From contig CACYBN010000145.1 of assembly GCA_902772675.1 (NCBI GenBank), forward strand, positions 1-7,657: DNA of 7,657 nucleotides, in the 5' to 3' direction. How positions within the stretch are numbered: position 1 is the first letter of the stretch; each line of letters begins with the position of its first letter. The position numbers and the translations under genes were made by a program. The stretch comes from an uncultured Erysipelotrichaceae bacterium (GTDB taxonomy: Bacteria > Bacillota_I > Bacilli_A > RF39 > UBA660). The notes under the pieces are model-generated. The model did no database searches. It was not told the DNA's origin and was given only the letters and a program-made list of their open reading frames with translations. Shown here one piece after another: positions 1 to 5,512 of this stretch.

Positions 1-129
1 AATCTAGATATAAAAGTATTATCTTTTGGATATCCAGATGAATTTATAAAACATGGTAATTCTTTAGATGTAGAAAAAAAATATAAATTAGATGCTTTAT
101 CTATAGCAAATAAATTTATGAATAAATAG
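1..129 (+). CDS. dxs: 1-deoxy-D-xylulose-5-phosphate synthase, C-terminal end (partial)
   Basis: This is the last 42 codons of a gene that begins before the window, read in frame 1 and ending at TAG 127-129. The visible peptide contains the pattern G-x-P-D-E-F-I-x-H-G followed by a K-K-Y-x-L-D-A-x-x-I segment. This matches the C-terminal tail of Dxs, where 'G(I/L)PDxFIeHG ... GLD...I' closes the transketolase C-terminal domain. Dxs condenses pyruvate and glyceraldehyde 3-phosphate with thiamine diphosphate to give 1-deoxyxylulose 5-phosphate, the first step of the MEP isoprenoid pathway. It is a cytoplasmic enzyme. The thiamine and active-site parts are outside the window, so the call rests on the tail motif only. 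The ribosome binding site of the next gene (AGGAG 128-132) overlaps this stop codon, which suggests the two are co-transcribed and perhaps translationally coupled. Confidence 0.78.
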   Translation, partial: NLDIKVLSFGYPDEFIKHGNSLDVEKKYKLDALSIANKFMNK

Positions 130-136
130 GAGTTTT

Positions 137-1348
137 ATGAAAGAGAATGAGATTAAATATAAAAGAATTATAATAATATTATCAATTGTATTAGTACTTG
201 CAATATTATTATTTATAGGTATATTTATTTATTTAAAAAATAGATATGAAGAAAGACCATTAGAACTTAATAATTTCTATGTAGAAGTATATGATGAAGT
301 TAAATTATCAGAACTAATAAAAGATGATATAACTTTAGAAGAAGATTTTGTTATAGATAGTTTAAAAGTAAAAGATATAGAAAAAGAAATCAAATATAGA
401 ATAGATGATGATAAGTATAAAACTACAATAACTATTCATGTAGTTGATACGACACCACCTACTATATTTAGTGGTACTAATATTACTGTATATACTAATA
501 GTGATGTCAATTTAAAAACTAAAATAATAGCTGGAGATAATTATGATGATACTCCAACTAGAGAGATAATAGGAAATTATGATTTAACAAAAGTAGGTAC
601 ATATAATTTAGAATATGTTATTACTGATAGTAGTGGTAATTCTACTAATAAATATTTTAAATTAAAAGTAAAAGATAAACCTAAAAATACTTATACTTCT
701 AGTACTACTGTATCTAAAGGGAAAACAGATTTTAGTGAATATATAAAAAAATATAAAACTAATAATACTAAACTAGGAATAGATGTATCTAAATGGCAAG
801 GGGATATAGATTTTCATAAAGTAAAAGAAGCTGGATGTGAATTTGTAATTATTCGTTTAGGTTATCAAAAAGGTATTAATGGTGATATGATTGTAGATCC
901 ATATTTTACTAAAAATATAAAAGCTGCTAAAAAAGAAGGTCTTTTAGTAGGAGTATATATTTATACTTATGCATCATCTAAAGAAGATGCTATTAAACAA
1001 GCAGATTGGGCTAGAAAGTCTTTAGAAGATTATGAAATAGATTTAGGAATATCTTATGACTGGGAAGAGTTTAGATTATTTTCTAAATTAAATCTATCTT
1101 ATTATCATTTTACAGAAGTAGCTAATACTTTCTTAGATTATTTAGATAAATATAATTTAGCAGGTATGTTATATAGTAGTAAGTATTATTTAGAAAATAT
1201 ATGGACTAAGACTAATCATGATGTTTGGTTAGCTCATTATACTAGTAAGACTACATATAAAGGTAAATATAAGATGTGGCAATTATCTAGTAGTGGGAAA
1301 ATAGATGGTATTAAGGGCGCTGTTGATATAGATATTATGTATAATTAG
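137..1348 (+). CDS. Membrane-anchored GH25 lysozyme with Ig-like stalk
   Basis: The 403-residue product probably cleaves peptidoglycan (N-acetylmuramidase, glycoside hydrolase family 25) from the outer face of the membrane. Residues 1-10 are short and basic, and residues 11-33 form one hydrophobic helix with no cleavage site, so it looks like a signal anchor with the rest outside. Residues about 40-105 are a beta-rich region, and about 106-180 look like a bacterial Ig-like/DUF5011 module, entered through the typical D-T-T-P-P-T linker and containing the GTYNLEYVITDSSGN-type strand. After a Ser/Thr/Lys-rich linker (about 181-210), the GH25 domain fills 212-403. It opens with GIDVSKWQGDID (D216), has the acidic pair D308-W-E310 expected at the active site, and ends with a WQLSSSGKIDGIKG...VDID segment typical of the family. 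The key residues look intact. AGGAG at 128-132 sits four bases before the ATG. It follows dxs by 7 bases and precedes a small coiled-coil gene by 12. Confidence 0.9.
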   Translation: MKENEIKYKRIIIILSIVLVLAILLFIGIFIYLKNRYEERPLELNNFYVEVYDEVKLSELIKDDITLEEDFVIDSLKVKDIEKEIKYRIDDDKYKTTITIHVVDTTPPTIFSGTNITVYTNSDVNLKTKIIAGDNYDDTPTREIIGNYDLTKVGTYNLEYVITDSSGNSTNKYFKLKVKDKPKNTYTSSTTVSKGKTDFSEYIKKYKTNNTKLGIDVSKWQGDIDFHKVKEAGCEFVIIRLGYQKGINGDMIVDPYFTKNIKAAKKEGLLVGVYIYTYASSKEDAIKQADWARKSLEDYEIDLGISYDWEEFRLFSKLNLSYYHFTEVANTFLDYLDKYNLAGMLYSSKYYLENIWTKTNHDVWLAHYTSKTTYKGKYKMWQLSSSGKIDGIKGAVDIDIMYN

Positions 1349-1360
1349 TAGGAGTTTTTA

Positions 1361-1612
1361 ATGAATAAAGAGGAATTGTTAAAATATAAAGAACTTTTAA
1401 ATAATAAATATTTAGTATTAGATAATGAATTAGATATTTTAGAAGAAGACTTTTTAAAAAATGAGACTATGATAGATTATATAGAAGAGATTCAAGATTC
1501 TATAGATAATCAATTAATTGTTATAGATGATATCTTAAATAATAACTCTAATAGATATGAAGAATTGAATAGATTAATTAATGCTTATAAAGAACTAACT
1601 GGAGAAAAATAA
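1361..1612 (+). CDS. Small acidic coiled-coil protein, unknown function
   Basis: I do not recognise this 83-residue protein. It is rich in Glu, Asp, Leu, Ile and Asn, has no Cys, Trp, Pro, His or Phe-rich core, and lacks a signal peptide or membrane helix, so it is probably a soluble cytoplasmic helical protein. The leucine/isoleucine spacing in residues 5-58 (ELLKYKELL, then LDNELDILEEDFL and IEEIQDSIDNQLIVIDDIL) fits two amphipathic helices that could pair as a coiled coil. A second short helix covers about 63-79. It is very likely a real gene: AGGAG at 1350-1354 lies six bases before the ATG, it fills the space behind the lysozyme with only 12 bases between, and its codon use matches its neighbours. 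Co-transcription with the lysozyme and dxs is likely. A role linked to the lysozyme is only guilt by position. Confidence 0.75.
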   Translation: MNKEELLKYKELLNNKYLVLDNELDILEEDFLKNETMIDYIEEIQDSIDNQLIVIDDILNNNSNRYEELNRLINAYKELTGEK

Positions 1613-1615
1613 AAG

Positions 1616-1644
1616 TAGAAAATATTATTTATTTATAATATAAT
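1616..1644 (+). promoter_or_regulatory. Candidate sigma-A-type promoter of the rubrerythrin gene
   Basis: TAGAAA at 1616-1621 (four of six to TTGACA) and a perfect TATAAT at 1639-1644 are separated by 17 bases. Transcription would start near 1651, leaving a very short leader before GGAGG at 1660. A second TATAAT at 1634-1639 overlaps but has no good -35. The region is almost pure A+T, so -10 look-alikes are cheap. Position, spacing and the strong terminator behind the gene are the main support. Confidence 0.42.
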
Positions 1645-1652
1645 AATTATAT
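1638..1652. promoter_or_regulatory. PerR/Fur-like palindromic operator candidate
   Basis: The sequence ATATAAT-A-ATTATAT is a perfect 7+1+7 inverted repeat. It matches the PerR box known from Bacillus (TTATAATNATTATAA) at 12 of 14 defined positions, missing only the outermost base on each side. It covers the candidate -10 element and the expected start point of the rubrerythrin transcript, where a repressor would block polymerase. Peroxide-responsive PerR control of rubrerythrin genes is established in clostridia. In DNA made only of A and T a match this good arises about once per 155 positions, so chance is a real alternative. Confidence 0.45.
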
Positions 1653-1659
1653 AAATTAT

Positions 1660-1664
1660 GGAGG
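1660..1664 (+). promoter_or_regulatory. Ribosome binding site that fixes the rubrerythrin start
   Basis: GGAGG lies five bases before ATG 1670-1672. An in-frame ATG at 1658-1660 overlaps this element and so cannot use it. The start is therefore 1670, giving a protein beginning MELKNSKTYENL, as rubrerythrins normally do. Confidence 0.85.
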
Positions 1665-1669
1665 TTAAA

Positions 1670-2209
1670 ATGGAATTAAAGAATAGTAAAACTTATGAAA
1701 ATTTAATGACTGCATTTGCAGGTGAAAGTCAAGCTAGAAATAAATATACTTATTATGCTAGTAAAGCTAGAAAAGAAGGATATGAGCAAATTGCAGCTCT
1801 ATTTGAAGAAACTGCTAATAATGAAAAAGAACATGCTAAATTATGGTTTAAACAATTACATGATGGAGATGTTCCTTCTACAATAGAAAATTTAAAAGAT
1901 GCAGCAGATGGAGAAAACTATGAATGGACTGATATGTATGATGGTTTTGCAAAAACTGCTAAAGAAGAAGGATTTGATAGAATTGCTTATTTATTCGAAG
2001 AAGTAGGTAAGATTGAAAAACATCATGAAGAAAGATTTAGACAATTATTAAAAAATGTTGAAGATGAATTAGTATTTAGCAAAGATGGAGAAAAGATCTG
2101 GATTTGTAGAAACTGTGGACATGTATGTGTTGGAAAAGATGCTCCTAAAGTATGTCCAGTATGTGCTCATCCACAATCATTCTTTGAAGTTAAAGCTGAA
2201 AATTATTAA
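1670..2209 (+). CDS. rbr: Rubrerythrin (diiron peroxidase with rubredoxin domain)
   Basis: The 179-residue product is a classical rubrerythrin, a cytoplasmic peroxidase that reduces hydrogen peroxide to water at a diiron site with electrons delivered through an FeS4 rubredoxin domain. Residues about 1-130 are the four-helix bundle. Likely iron ligands, by comparison with the Desulfovibrio protein, are E19 (AFAGESQA), E52 and H55 (ExxH), E82 and E85 (GENYEWTDMY), and E116 with H119 nearby (IEKHHEERF). Residues about 140-179 form the rubredoxin module with cysteines C146, C149, C162 and C165 in two CxxC-type knuckles, plus an extra C153. The length is normal and all key residues are present, so it should be active. 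ATG 1670 is chosen over an in-frame ATG 12 bases upstream because of GGAGG at 1660-1664. A promoter with a PerR-like palindrome precedes it and an intrinsic terminator follows, which suggests a single-gene unit induced by peroxide. It fits an anaerobic or microaerophilic lifestyle. Confidence 0.96.
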   Translation: MELKNSKTYENLMTAFAGESQARNKYTYYASKARKEGYEQIAALFEETANNEKEHAKLWFKQLHDGDVPSTIENLKDAADGENYEWTDMYDGFAKTAKEEGFDRIAYLFEEVGKIEKHHEERFRQLLKNVEDELVFSKDGEKIWICRNCGHVCVGKDAPKVCPVCAHPQSFFEVKAENY

Positions 2210-2216
2210 GATCAAT

Positions 2217-2242
2217 AGAATAGCGTTGCTATTCTTTTTTTT
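2217..2242 (+). terminator. Intrinsic terminator after rubrerythrin
   Basis: AGAATAGC (2217-2224), loop GTT, and GCTATTCT (2228-2235) form a perfect eight-base stem. It runs straight into a T tract at 2235-2242. It begins seven bases after the rubrerythrin stop codon and separates that gene from the acyl-CoA synthetase. Confidence 0.9.
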
Positions 2243-2251
2243 GGGAATATA

Positions 2252-2260
2252 TGTTATATT
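2252..2260 (+). promoter_or_regulatory. Candidate extended -10 promoter of the acyl-CoA synthetase gene
   Basis: TG-T-TATATT fits an extended -10 element (TGnTATAAT with one mismatch). No good -35 is seen 17 bases upstream, where the terminator T tract lies. A start near 2267 would leave a few bases before GGAG at 2273-2276. Because the terminator upstream is strong, some promoter is needed in this gap, and this is the best candidate by position. Confidence 0.35.
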
Positions 2261-2272
2261 AGTTATAGTTGT

Positions 2273-2276
2273 GGAG
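2273..2276 (+). promoter_or_regulatory. Ribosome binding site supporting a TTG start
   Basis: GGAG lies nine bases before TTG 2286-2288. The codon just upstream of that TTG, in frame, is TAG (2283-2285), so translation cannot begin earlier. The ATG at 2277 touches GGAG and is followed after one codon by that same TAG. The next in-frame ATG is at residue 39, inside the conserved N-terminal region. Confidence 0.7.
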
Positions 2277-2285
2277 ATGATTTAG

Positions 2286-4043
2286 TTGAATATACCATTT
2301 ATTAGACTTCCCTTTGGAAAGAGACCTAAGAAATTAAAAGGTAGATGGGAAAAATATTTTACAGAAGATGAATTAAATAAAGAAATACCTAATAATACTA
2401 TGTATGAAGAGATACAAGCTGCTTGTAATAGATTTTCTTCATATGATGCTATTAATTATTATGGTAAAGTTATTAAGTTTAATAAATTTATTAAGTTAAT
2501 AGATAAAACTAGTAATGCTTTTTATAATATTGGTGTTAGAAAAGGAGATATAGTTTCAATATGTATGCCTAATACACCTGAAGCTATTACTGCAGTATAT
2601 GCTCTTAATAAAATCGGAGCAATTGCTAGTATGATACATCCATTATCTGGAGAAACTGAAATTAAAAATTATGTAAATGAAGGTAATAGTGAGTATTTAG
2701 TTACAATAGATTTGGACTATGAAAAGGTTAATAATATAGATGATGAAACTAATTTAAAAAAGATTATTTGTGTTTCAGCAGCTGATTCAATGCCTTTATA
2801 TATGAAAATTGGTTATTTCTTTACTAAGAAACATAAGTATTTAAATCCTACATATAATAATAGATATATTAAATGGAAGAAATTCTTAAGAAAATATGGT
2901 AAAGATGTAATAATACCTGAATCACATACTGATGGTGATTCTCCAGCAGTTATCTTACATAGTGGAGGAACTACTGGTAAACCTAAAGGAATAGTTAATA
3001 GTAATAGAAGTTTTGCTGCTTTAATTGTTCAAGGAGAGACTTTCTTAAAGAGACTTAAGATTGGAGATAAGTGTTTAACTATAATGCCTATATTCCATGG
3101 ATTTGGTATTGGTGTTACTATGCATACTGCTTATGCTTTAGGAGTATCTACAATATTATTACCAACTTTTGATGCTAAGAGATTTGATGTTTTATTAGAT
3201 AAGCATCATCCAAACGTAGTAATGGGAGTTCCTACATTATTTGAAGCATTAACTAAAACTAATAAAGTTAAAAATTTAGATTTATCTTGTATTAAATATA
3301 TAGTTTCTGGAGGAGATAGTTTAAATCCTGCTTTAGAAGCAAGAATTAATAAATATTTGAAGGAACATGGTTGTGAGATAGAAATAGCACAAGGATACGG
3401 AATGACTGAAGCTATGAGTGCAGTATGTTGTGACTATAAAGAAGTTCATAGAGCGGGAAGTATTGGTATTCCTTTCTTACATAATTATATTCAAATAATA
3501 GATCCAGTAACTCGTAAAGAAGTAAAACCTATGGAAAAAGGTGAAATATGTATATGTGGTCCTACAGTTATGATGGGTTATTTAAATAATGAAGAAGAAA
3601 CAAATGAAATGTTACAACTTCATAATGATGGACATATATGGTTACATACTGGTGATATGGGACATATGGATAAAGATGGTTTTGTCTTTTATGATCAAAG
3701 AATTAAGAGAATGATTATTTCTTCTGGATATAATGTATATCCTCAACATGTAGAAGAAGTAATCGAAACTCATCCAGCAGTACTTCAATGTACTGTAGTA
3801 GGTATGCCTCATCCATATAAAATGGAAGTAGCTAAAGCCTTTATAGTATTGAATGATGGATTTAGACCTAGCATATTTACAAAGAAAGAAATAAAAGATT
3901 ATTGTAAAAAGAATCTAGCACATTACGAATGCCCATATAAATTTGTATTCAGAAAGAGTTTACCTAAGACATTGTTAGGAAAGATAGACTTTAAGAGTTT
4001 ACAAGATGATAATGGTGATGATGATGATTATGGAGAAGAGTAA
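2286..4043 (+). CDS. AMP-forming acyl-CoA synthetase (long-chain fatty acid-CoA ligase-like)
   Basis: The 585-residue product belongs to the ANL adenylate-forming superfamily. It should activate a carboxylic acid, probably a fatty acid, with ATP to an acyl-adenylate and then transfer it to CoA. Visible signatures in order are the phosphate-binding loop at 225-235 (HSGGTTGKPKG, with Gly where Ser/Thr-Ser-Gly is usual), YGMTEA at 371-376, HTGDMG at 454-459 (D457 binds ribose), the hinge region D469-QRIKR, SSGYNVYP at 479-486, and the C-terminal catalytic lysine K566 in KTLLGKID. All key residues look intact. Residues 160-210 carry a Lys/Tyr-rich insert. The protein ends in an unusual acidic tail (574-585: Asp/Gly/Glu). 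There is no signal peptide or clear membrane helix. The start is TTG, forced by an in-frame TAG just before it. No beta-oxidation or lipid-synthesis gene is adjacent, so the substrate is open. A terminator hairpin overlaps its last codons. Confidence 0.9.
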   Translation: MNIPFIRLPFGKRPKKLKGRWEKYFTEDELNKEIPNNTMYEEIQAACNRFSSYDAINYYGKVIKFNKFIKLIDKTSNAFYNIGVRKGDIVSICMPNTPEAITAVYALNKIGAIASMIHPLSGETEIKNYVNEGNSEYLVTIDLDYEKVNNIDDETNLKKIICVSAADSMPLYMKIGYFFTKKHKYLNPTYNNRYIKWKKFLRKYGKDVIIPESHTDGDSPAVILHSGGTTGKPKGIVNSNRSFAALIVQGETFLKRLKIGDKCLTIMPIFHGFGIGVTMHTAYALGVSTILLPTFDAKRFDVLLDKHHPNVVMGVPTLFEALTKTNKVKNLDLSCIKYIVSGGDSLNPALEARINKYLKEHGCEIEIAQGYGMTEAMSAVCCDYKEVHRAGSIGIPFLHNYIQIIDPVTRKEVKPMEKGEICICGPTVMMGYLNNEEETNEMLQLHNDGHIWLHTGDMGHMDKDGFVFYDQRIKRMIISSGYNVYPQHVEEVIETHPAVLQCTVVGMPHPYKMEVAKAFIVLNDGFRPSIFTKKEIKDYCKKNLAHYECPYKFVFRKSLPKTLLGKIDFKSLQDDNGDDDDYGEE

Positions 4044-4057
4044 TTCTTCTCTTTTTT
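4032..4057 (+). terminator. Intrinsic terminator overlapping the end of the acyl-CoA synthetase gene
   Basis: GAGAAGA (4033-4039), loop GTAAT, and TCTTCTC (4045-4051) give a seven-base stem, with a possible extra G-T pair at 4032/4052. Six Ts follow at 4052-4057. The 5' arm is inside the last coding triplets and the stop codon TAA (4041-4043) is in the loop region. The T tract is followed directly by AGGAG of the next gene. A ribosome finishing the upstream gene would cover the stem, so folding and translation compete. Confidence 0.72.
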
Positions 4058-4068
4058 AGGAGTAAAAT

Positions 4069-4596
4069 ATGAAGATAATGATAATATCTGATATTCATGG
4101 TTATAGTAAAAATTTAAAGGAAGTGTTAGATATATATACTAATAATAATTTTGATATGATGATTTGTTTAGGTGATTTATTAACTCCAGGATATGACTAT
4201 GAAGAAGTTAAAACTTTACTTAATAATTTTTCTCGTAAATATGATTTTACTTGTATGATGGGTAATAATGATAAATATATAGATGGATTAGATTTTCCTT
4301 TATGTGAAGGATATATTAGTTTAACTATAGATGGGCATAGAATGTTTTTTACTCATGGTAATAGATATAATATTAATAATAAATCATTTATGGATAGAGA
4401 AGGAGATATATTAATTCAAGGTCATACTCATTCTAGATGGATGTATAAAGAATATACTAAATATTATCTAAATCCTGGTAGTATTTCATTGCCTAGAGAT
4501 GATTGTGATGGTTCTTTTATAATTTATGAAAATAATGTTTTCTATTTATATGATATAGATAATAATTTAGAAAGCACTTTAGAAGTTCTAAAGTAA
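4069..4596 (+). CDS. YfcE/MJ0936-type metallophosphodiesterase
   Basis: The 175-residue product is a small calcineurin-like phosphoesterase of the YfcE/MJ0936 family, cytoplasmic, normally about 160-185 residues. These enzymes bind two divalent metals and hydrolyse phosphodiester model substrates. The natural substrate is generally not known. All metal motifs are visible: D8-x-H10 (SDIHG), G-D36 (CLGDLL), G-N66-N-D68 (the GNxD motif), H96 (THG) and H119-T-H121 (GHTHS), followed by N-P-G-S near 135-138 as usual in this family. It should be active. AGGAG at 4058-4062 lies six bases before the ATG, immediately behind the terminator T tract of the upstream gene, so either read-through or a promoter inside the upstream coding end must supply its transcript. 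A 19-base perfect palindrome covers its last codons. folD follows by 26 bases and is probably in the same unit. Confidence 0.9.
   Translation: MKIMIISDIHGYSKNLKEVLDIYTNNNFDMMICLGDLLTPGYDYEEVKTLLNNFSRKYDFTCMMGNNDKYIDGLDFPLCEGYISLTIDGHRMFFTHGNRYNINNKSFMDREGDILIQGHTHSRWMYKEYTKYYLNPGSISLPRDDCDGSFIIYENNVFYLYDIDNNLESTLEVLK
4576..4594. repeat. Perfect 19-base palindrome at the end of the phosphodiesterase gene
   Basis: ACTTTAGAA-G-TTCTAAAGT is a perfect inverted repeat of nine bases around one central base, ending on the first base of the stop codon TAA (4594-4596). As RNA it could fold as an eight-base stem with a three-base loop. No T tract follows, so it is not a standard terminator. A weak promoter-like pair, TTTAGA (4578-4583) and TAAAAT (4601-4606) spaced 17, overlaps it, so an operator for folD is possible. 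One perfect repeat of this size in 7.6 kb of AT-rich DNA could also be chance. Confidence 0.5.
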
Positions 4597-4622
4597 ATGA
4601 TAAAATATTTATAGGTGATAAT

Positions 4623-5459
4623 ATGATTTTAATGGATGGTAAAAAATTACAAGAAGAAATGATTAATGAACTTAGTGAAGAAGTTAAATCTTTAAATGGG
4701 AAACCTAAACTTGTAATTATACAAGTAGGTAATAATGAAGCTTCTAATAAATATATTAATCAAAAAATAAGAGTAGGTTCTAATATTGGAATAGAAGTTG
4801 AACATATTAAATATGAAGAGACTGTTACTGAAGATGAGATTCTTAATAAAATAGATTCTTTAAATAATGATAAGGAAGTGTCTGGAATAATAGTGCAATT
4901 ACCATTACCTAAGCATCTAGATAGTTATACTATTGTAAATAGAGTAGCAGCATCTAAAGATGTAGATGGATTAACTTCAGTTAATTTAGGTAATTTATTT
5001 GGTAAAAAGAATTGTTTTGTTCCATGTACTGCTTTAGGAGTAGTGGAAATGTTACACAGATATAATATAAATATTGAAGGGAAACATGCAGTTATAGTTG
5101 GAAGAAGTCAATTAGTAGGTAAACCTTTAATAGCATGTTTACTTAATGAAAATGCAACAGTTACAGTTACTCATTCTAAAACAGTTGATTTAAAAGAATA
5201 TACAAGTAAAGCAGATATTTTAATAGTAGCTATAGGACAAGCTAATTTTATTAAAGAAGATATGGTTAAAGATAATGCTGTTGTTGTTGATGTAGGTATT
5301 AATGTAATAGATAATAAACTTACTGGTGATGTTGATTTTAATAGTTTAACTGATAAAGTTTATGCTATGACTCCAGTCCCTAATGGAGTTGGACGTATGA
5401 CTGTAATATCTTTAATGAAAAATGTAATCAAAGCGTATAATGAACAAAATATAGATTGA
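4623..5459 (+). CDS. folD: Bifunctional methylenetetrahydrofolate dehydrogenase / methenyltetrahydrofolate cyclohydrolase
   Basis: The 278-residue product is FolD, which interconverts 5,10-methylene- and 10-formyl-tetrahydrofolate using NADP, supplying one-carbon units for purines and formyl-methionine. It is a soluble cytoplasmic dimer of normal length. Visible signatures are Y44-x-x-x-K48 (YINQK, with the catalytic lysine), GIIVQLPLP at 88-96 with Q92, KDVDG at 112-116 with D115, the nucleotide-binding GRSQLVGKP at 160-168, ADILIVAIGQ in the second Rossmann half, and TPVPNGVGRMT at 250-260. The last motif is normally TPVPGGVGPMT, so Gly to Asn and Pro to Arg are mild departures. ATG 4623 is preferred because AGGTGA at 4613-4618 is four bases upstream and the MIL(M)DGK opening fits the family. 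ATG 4632 is a possible alternative. It follows the phosphodiesterase by 26 bases. No clear terminator follows before the next promoter. Confidence 0.96.
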   Translation: MILMDGKKLQEEMINELSEEVKSLNGKPKLVIIQVGNNEASNKYINQKIRVGSNIGIEVEHIKYEETVTEDEILNKIDSLNNDKEVSGIIVQLPLPKHLDSYTIVNRVAASKDVDGLTSVNLGNLFGKKNCFVPCTALGVVEMLHRYNINIEGKHAVIVGRSQLVGKPLIACLLNENATVTVTHSKTVDLKEYTSKADILIVAIGQANFIKEDMVKDNAVVVDVGINVIDNKLTGDVDFNSLTDKVYAMTPVPNGVGRMTVISLMKNVIKAYNEQNID

Positions 5460-5460
5460 T

Positions 5461-5489
5461 TTTACTTGAAATAAAATATAAAATATAAT
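5461..5489 (+). promoter_or_regulatory. Candidate promoter of the iPGM-like membrane protein gene
   Basis: TTTACT at 5461-5466 (four of six to TTGACA) and a perfect TATAAT at 5484-5489 are 17 bases apart. Transcription would begin near 5496, just before the ribosome binding site at 5501. The gap after folD, 53 bases, is one of the longest here, which supports a separate start. High A+T lowers confidence. Confidence 0.42.
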
Positions 5490-5500
5490 TAGAATTGGAA

Positions 5501-5506
5501 GAGGGG
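5501..5506 (+). promoter_or_regulatory. Ribosome binding site that fixes the start of the iPGM-like gene
   Basis: GAGGGG lies six bases before ATG 5513-5515. An in-frame TTG at 5495 would begin upstream of this element and lacks its own site. Starting at the ATG gives MKKRVLFLANGFG, which aligns the first beta strand with that of iPGM. Confidence 0.8.
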
Positions 5507-5512
5507 ATTTCA

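Noticed and set aside
1658..1669. Longer rubrerythrin start (MEVK extension)
   Set aside because: The upstream ATG overlaps the GGAGG that serves the ATG at 1670, and family members start at the later position.
2241..2269. TTGGGA and TATAGT spaced 17 as a promoter for the acyl-CoA synthetase
   Set aside because: Its start point would fall near 2276, downstream of the ribosome binding site at 2273-2276, so the transcript would lack it.
2085..2285. A 66-codon open frame overlapping the end of rubrerythrin
   Set aside because: It reads the rubredoxin domain in another frame, has no ribosome binding site, and runs through the terminator at 2217-2242. It is a shadow.
5495..5512. Longer start (TTG) for the iPGM-like gene
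   Set aside because: GAGGGG at 5501-5506 lies inside this extension and is well spaced from ATG 5513.
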